Assembly: GCF_050433445.1 (NCBI RefSeq)
Contig: NZ_JBNPXF010000004.1
Coordinates: 1-64,000, forward strand
DNA: 64,000 nucleotides
Reading direction: 5' to 3'
Source of the DNA: Kroppenstedtia sanguinis
GTDB lineage: Bacteria; Bacillota; Bacilli; Thermoactinomycetales; DSM-45169
Made by a program: the position numbers and the translations under genes. Below the pieces are notes generated by a model, which saw only the letters and a list, made by a program, of their open reading frames with translations, did not search any database and had not been told where the DNA came from. How positions within the stretch are numbered: position 1 is the stretch's first letter; every line of letters starts with the position of its first letter. Positions 62,835-64,000 of this stretch are shown here, one piece after another.

Positions 62835-63872
62835 TTGAGGAAACAGATACATAGTTGGATCCAAAAGTTAAGTGGAACCATCAGGTCCCGAAAAGGTGCT
62901 TCCACGCTGGAATACGTCGTTATTTTGGTTGCAGGTGCAATTCTCGCAAGTGTTTTGTATACTGCATTGGCGGATCAGGAAGGATTAATCAAGAAAAAAA
63001 TAGAGCAAGCGATCCGGGGCGAGTTGACCCTCTCTCAAAATCATGTCGAGTCATCTCCACAACCACCTCAACAACTTGAAAAACGTCCTGAAAAACAACC
63101 TCAACAGCCTAACAAAGCGGATACCACTTCCACCGGTTCCAAAGGTAAAAAGGGTAAAGATTGGTTGGATTTATTAGGAGAGGTGTTTGGCATTGATAAG
63201 GATGCGACTCCTTGGGAAAATGCCATGGAGATCTCCTACGATGTTGGTCCGGCCACCTTTTTCTTCAATCTAATTGATAACACAGGTACAATATTCTCGA
63301 AACAATGGGATAAAGACGAGAAAGCGTTCAGTATTTTTGGTCATGACATAACAAAGCGAGAAGTAGCAGATTTTATTTTCGATTTTAACCCGCTCAAGTC
63401 CGTAAAGGAAATTTTCACAGGTAAAAACAGAGTAACCGAAGAAAAGTTGAGTTGGTTTGATCGTGGATTAAATATCTTCGGTTTAATACCGGAAGGCGGA
63501 AATATTGTAAAGGGCGGTTTAAATATTGCTAAAAAGCCGCTCAAGGGACTCATCGGCGAGCTCGGAGATCAATTTACCAAACACGCTTCTAAATCCGCCA
63601 AGAAATTCATTGATCCAGCCAGAAAAAAGGCAGCAGATGTTTACTGTGGTTGGTTCGGTTATGAACCCATATCATCACCTTATGCTACTATTATTTACCT
63701 GAACAAAGGGTCAGCTACAGATAAATGTAAAGACACTGTAGTAAATACCCTTGGTGGAGAGGTTAAAGACCCACCCAAGAAATCTGGAAAAAAACTATCT
63801 CGTGCTGAATTGCAGGAGAGAGTGGAAAAATATAAATTGGATGTAAGTATTGAAGTTGGATGTAAGTATTGA
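62835..63872 (+). CDS. Pilin-anchored polymorphic-toxin-like protein, C-terminus frameshifted
   Basis: This 345-residue product joins unusual parts. Residues 18-45 (SRKGASTLEYVVILVAGA) match the class of Flp-type prepilins: a glycine cleavage site followed by a hydrophobic helix with Glu5-Tyr6. A Pro/Gln/Lys-rich linker follows (70-110). Residues about 115-250 resemble a pre-toxin TG region (FNPLKSVKEIFTGKN, WFDRGLNIFGLIPEGGNIVKGGLNI). The frame then stops because of a 19-bp tandem duplication; the true C-terminus continues in another frame past the window. TTG at 62835 follows GAGGAGG. Confidence 0.75.
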   Translation: MRKQIHSWIQKLSGTIRSRKGASTLEYVVILVAGAILASVLYTALADQEGLIKKKIEQAIRGELTLSQNHVESSPQPPQQLEKRPEKQPQQPNKADTTSTGSKGKKGKDWLDLLGEVFGIDKDATPWENAMEISYDVGPATFFFNLIDNTGTIFSKQWDKDEKAFSIFGHDITKREVADFIFDFNPLKSVKEIFTGKNRVTEEKLSWFDRGLNIFGLIPEGGNIVKGGLNIAKKPLKGLIGELGDQFTKHASKSAKKFIDPARKKAADVYCGWFGYEPISSPYATIIYLNKGSATDKCKDTVVNTLGGEVKDPPKKSGKKLSRAELQERVEKYKLDVSIEVGCKY

Positions 63873-63874
63873 AG
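63837..63874 (+). repeat. 19-bp tandem duplication in the toxin gene
   Basis: TTGGATGTAAGTATTGAAG occurs twice in direct succession (63837-63855 and 63856-63874). Since 19 is not a multiple of three, the second copy shifts the frame and creates the stop at 63870-63872. With one copy the frame stays open to the window edge. Confidence 0.9.
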
Positions 63875-64000
63875 ATGGAATTGACTCCAAAGGAAGAACA
63901 GTAAAGTATATAACTTATGCGGATGGAAAGAAGAGAAAAATCACCAAAAGTGAATTGGCGGGTAAGCGACACCCTGATACAGGAGTTCTTTATAATAAAG
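63859..64000 (+). pseudogene. Out-of-frame C-terminal part of the toxin-like gene (partial)
   Basis: From 63859 a frame continues VSIEDGIDSKGRTVKYIT and later ELAGKRHPDTGVLYNK to the end of the window without a stop. It is the natural continuation of the gene at 62835 if the 19-bp duplication is reduced to one copy. The GKRHPDTGVLYNK segment resembles the lead-in of HNH-type nuclease toxins, whose catalytic part would lie beyond the window; this is a tentative reading. Confidence 0.6.

Noticed and set aside
1..64000. CRISPR arrays, rRNA genes, prophage or replication origin
   Set aside because: I saw no regularly spaced repeats, rRNA sequence, phage structural genes or DnaA-box clusters in the window.

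Overview
The window comes from a spore-forming Gram-positive bacterium of moderate GC content. Gene order and protein sequence point to a Thermoactinomycetaceae-like member of the Bacillales (inference). The backbone follows the Bacillus subtilis order: gerE, a MarR regulator, glutamate racemase, gerM, rph, a dITP/XTP pyrophosphatase, a phosphodiesterase, tig, clpX, lonB, lonA, ysxC, hemA-X-C-D-B-L, spoVID, ysxE, valS, folC, then comC-like peptidase, spoIIB, maf, radC, mreBCD and minCD. clpP lies between tig and clpX, and murC follows folC.

Region by region. Bases 1-1000 are accessory: miniature transposable elements plus a small membrane peptide facing an antisense transcript, which looks like a type I toxin-antitoxin pair. 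Bases 1000-18800 hold the gerE to ysxC backbone. It includes a tRNA-Arg(UCU) gene split in its anticodon loop by a group I intron, and a FemX/alanine-racemase-like pair. Bases 18800-26930 are an insertion of less conserved genes: ddl, a small membrane protein, a histidine kinase/response regulator pair and a NitT/TauT-type ABC transporter, with a miniature element at each end. Bases 27000-37200 are the heme operon and the SpoVID/YsxE spore-coat genes. Bases 37200-44000 hold a VOC-family remnant, a 53-residue membrane peptide, a T-box leader with valS, then folC and murC. Bases 44000-54000 are mixed: two adjacent frameshifted genes (MFS transporter, Rieske oxygenase), two acetyltransferases, a SCO1-type lipoprotein, ecsAB, a sporulenol/hopene-type cyclase and decayed ORFs. 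Bases 54000-61750 are the prepilin peptidase, spoIIB, maf, radC, mreBCD, minCD block. The right end (61900-64000) carries a YIP1-type membrane gene split by a miniature element, followed by a polymorphic-toxin-like protein with a Flp-pilin-like N-terminus whose C-terminus is thrown out of frame by a 19-bp tandem duplication.

Most genes act in cell-envelope synthesis and shape, protein quality control, heme synthesis and sporulation. The mobile theme is two families of non-coding elements, about 190-310 bp long. They share termini (CAGGnnTGTTGATTAGCC and its inverse) but have different cores. Two copies have perfect 9-bp target duplications and one has an imperfect duplication inside the YIP1-type gene. 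Many starts are TTG or GTG behind strong Shine-Dalgarno sequences, so several starts were chosen by ribosome-binding site and family comparison. All calls come from reading the sequence; no database search was run.
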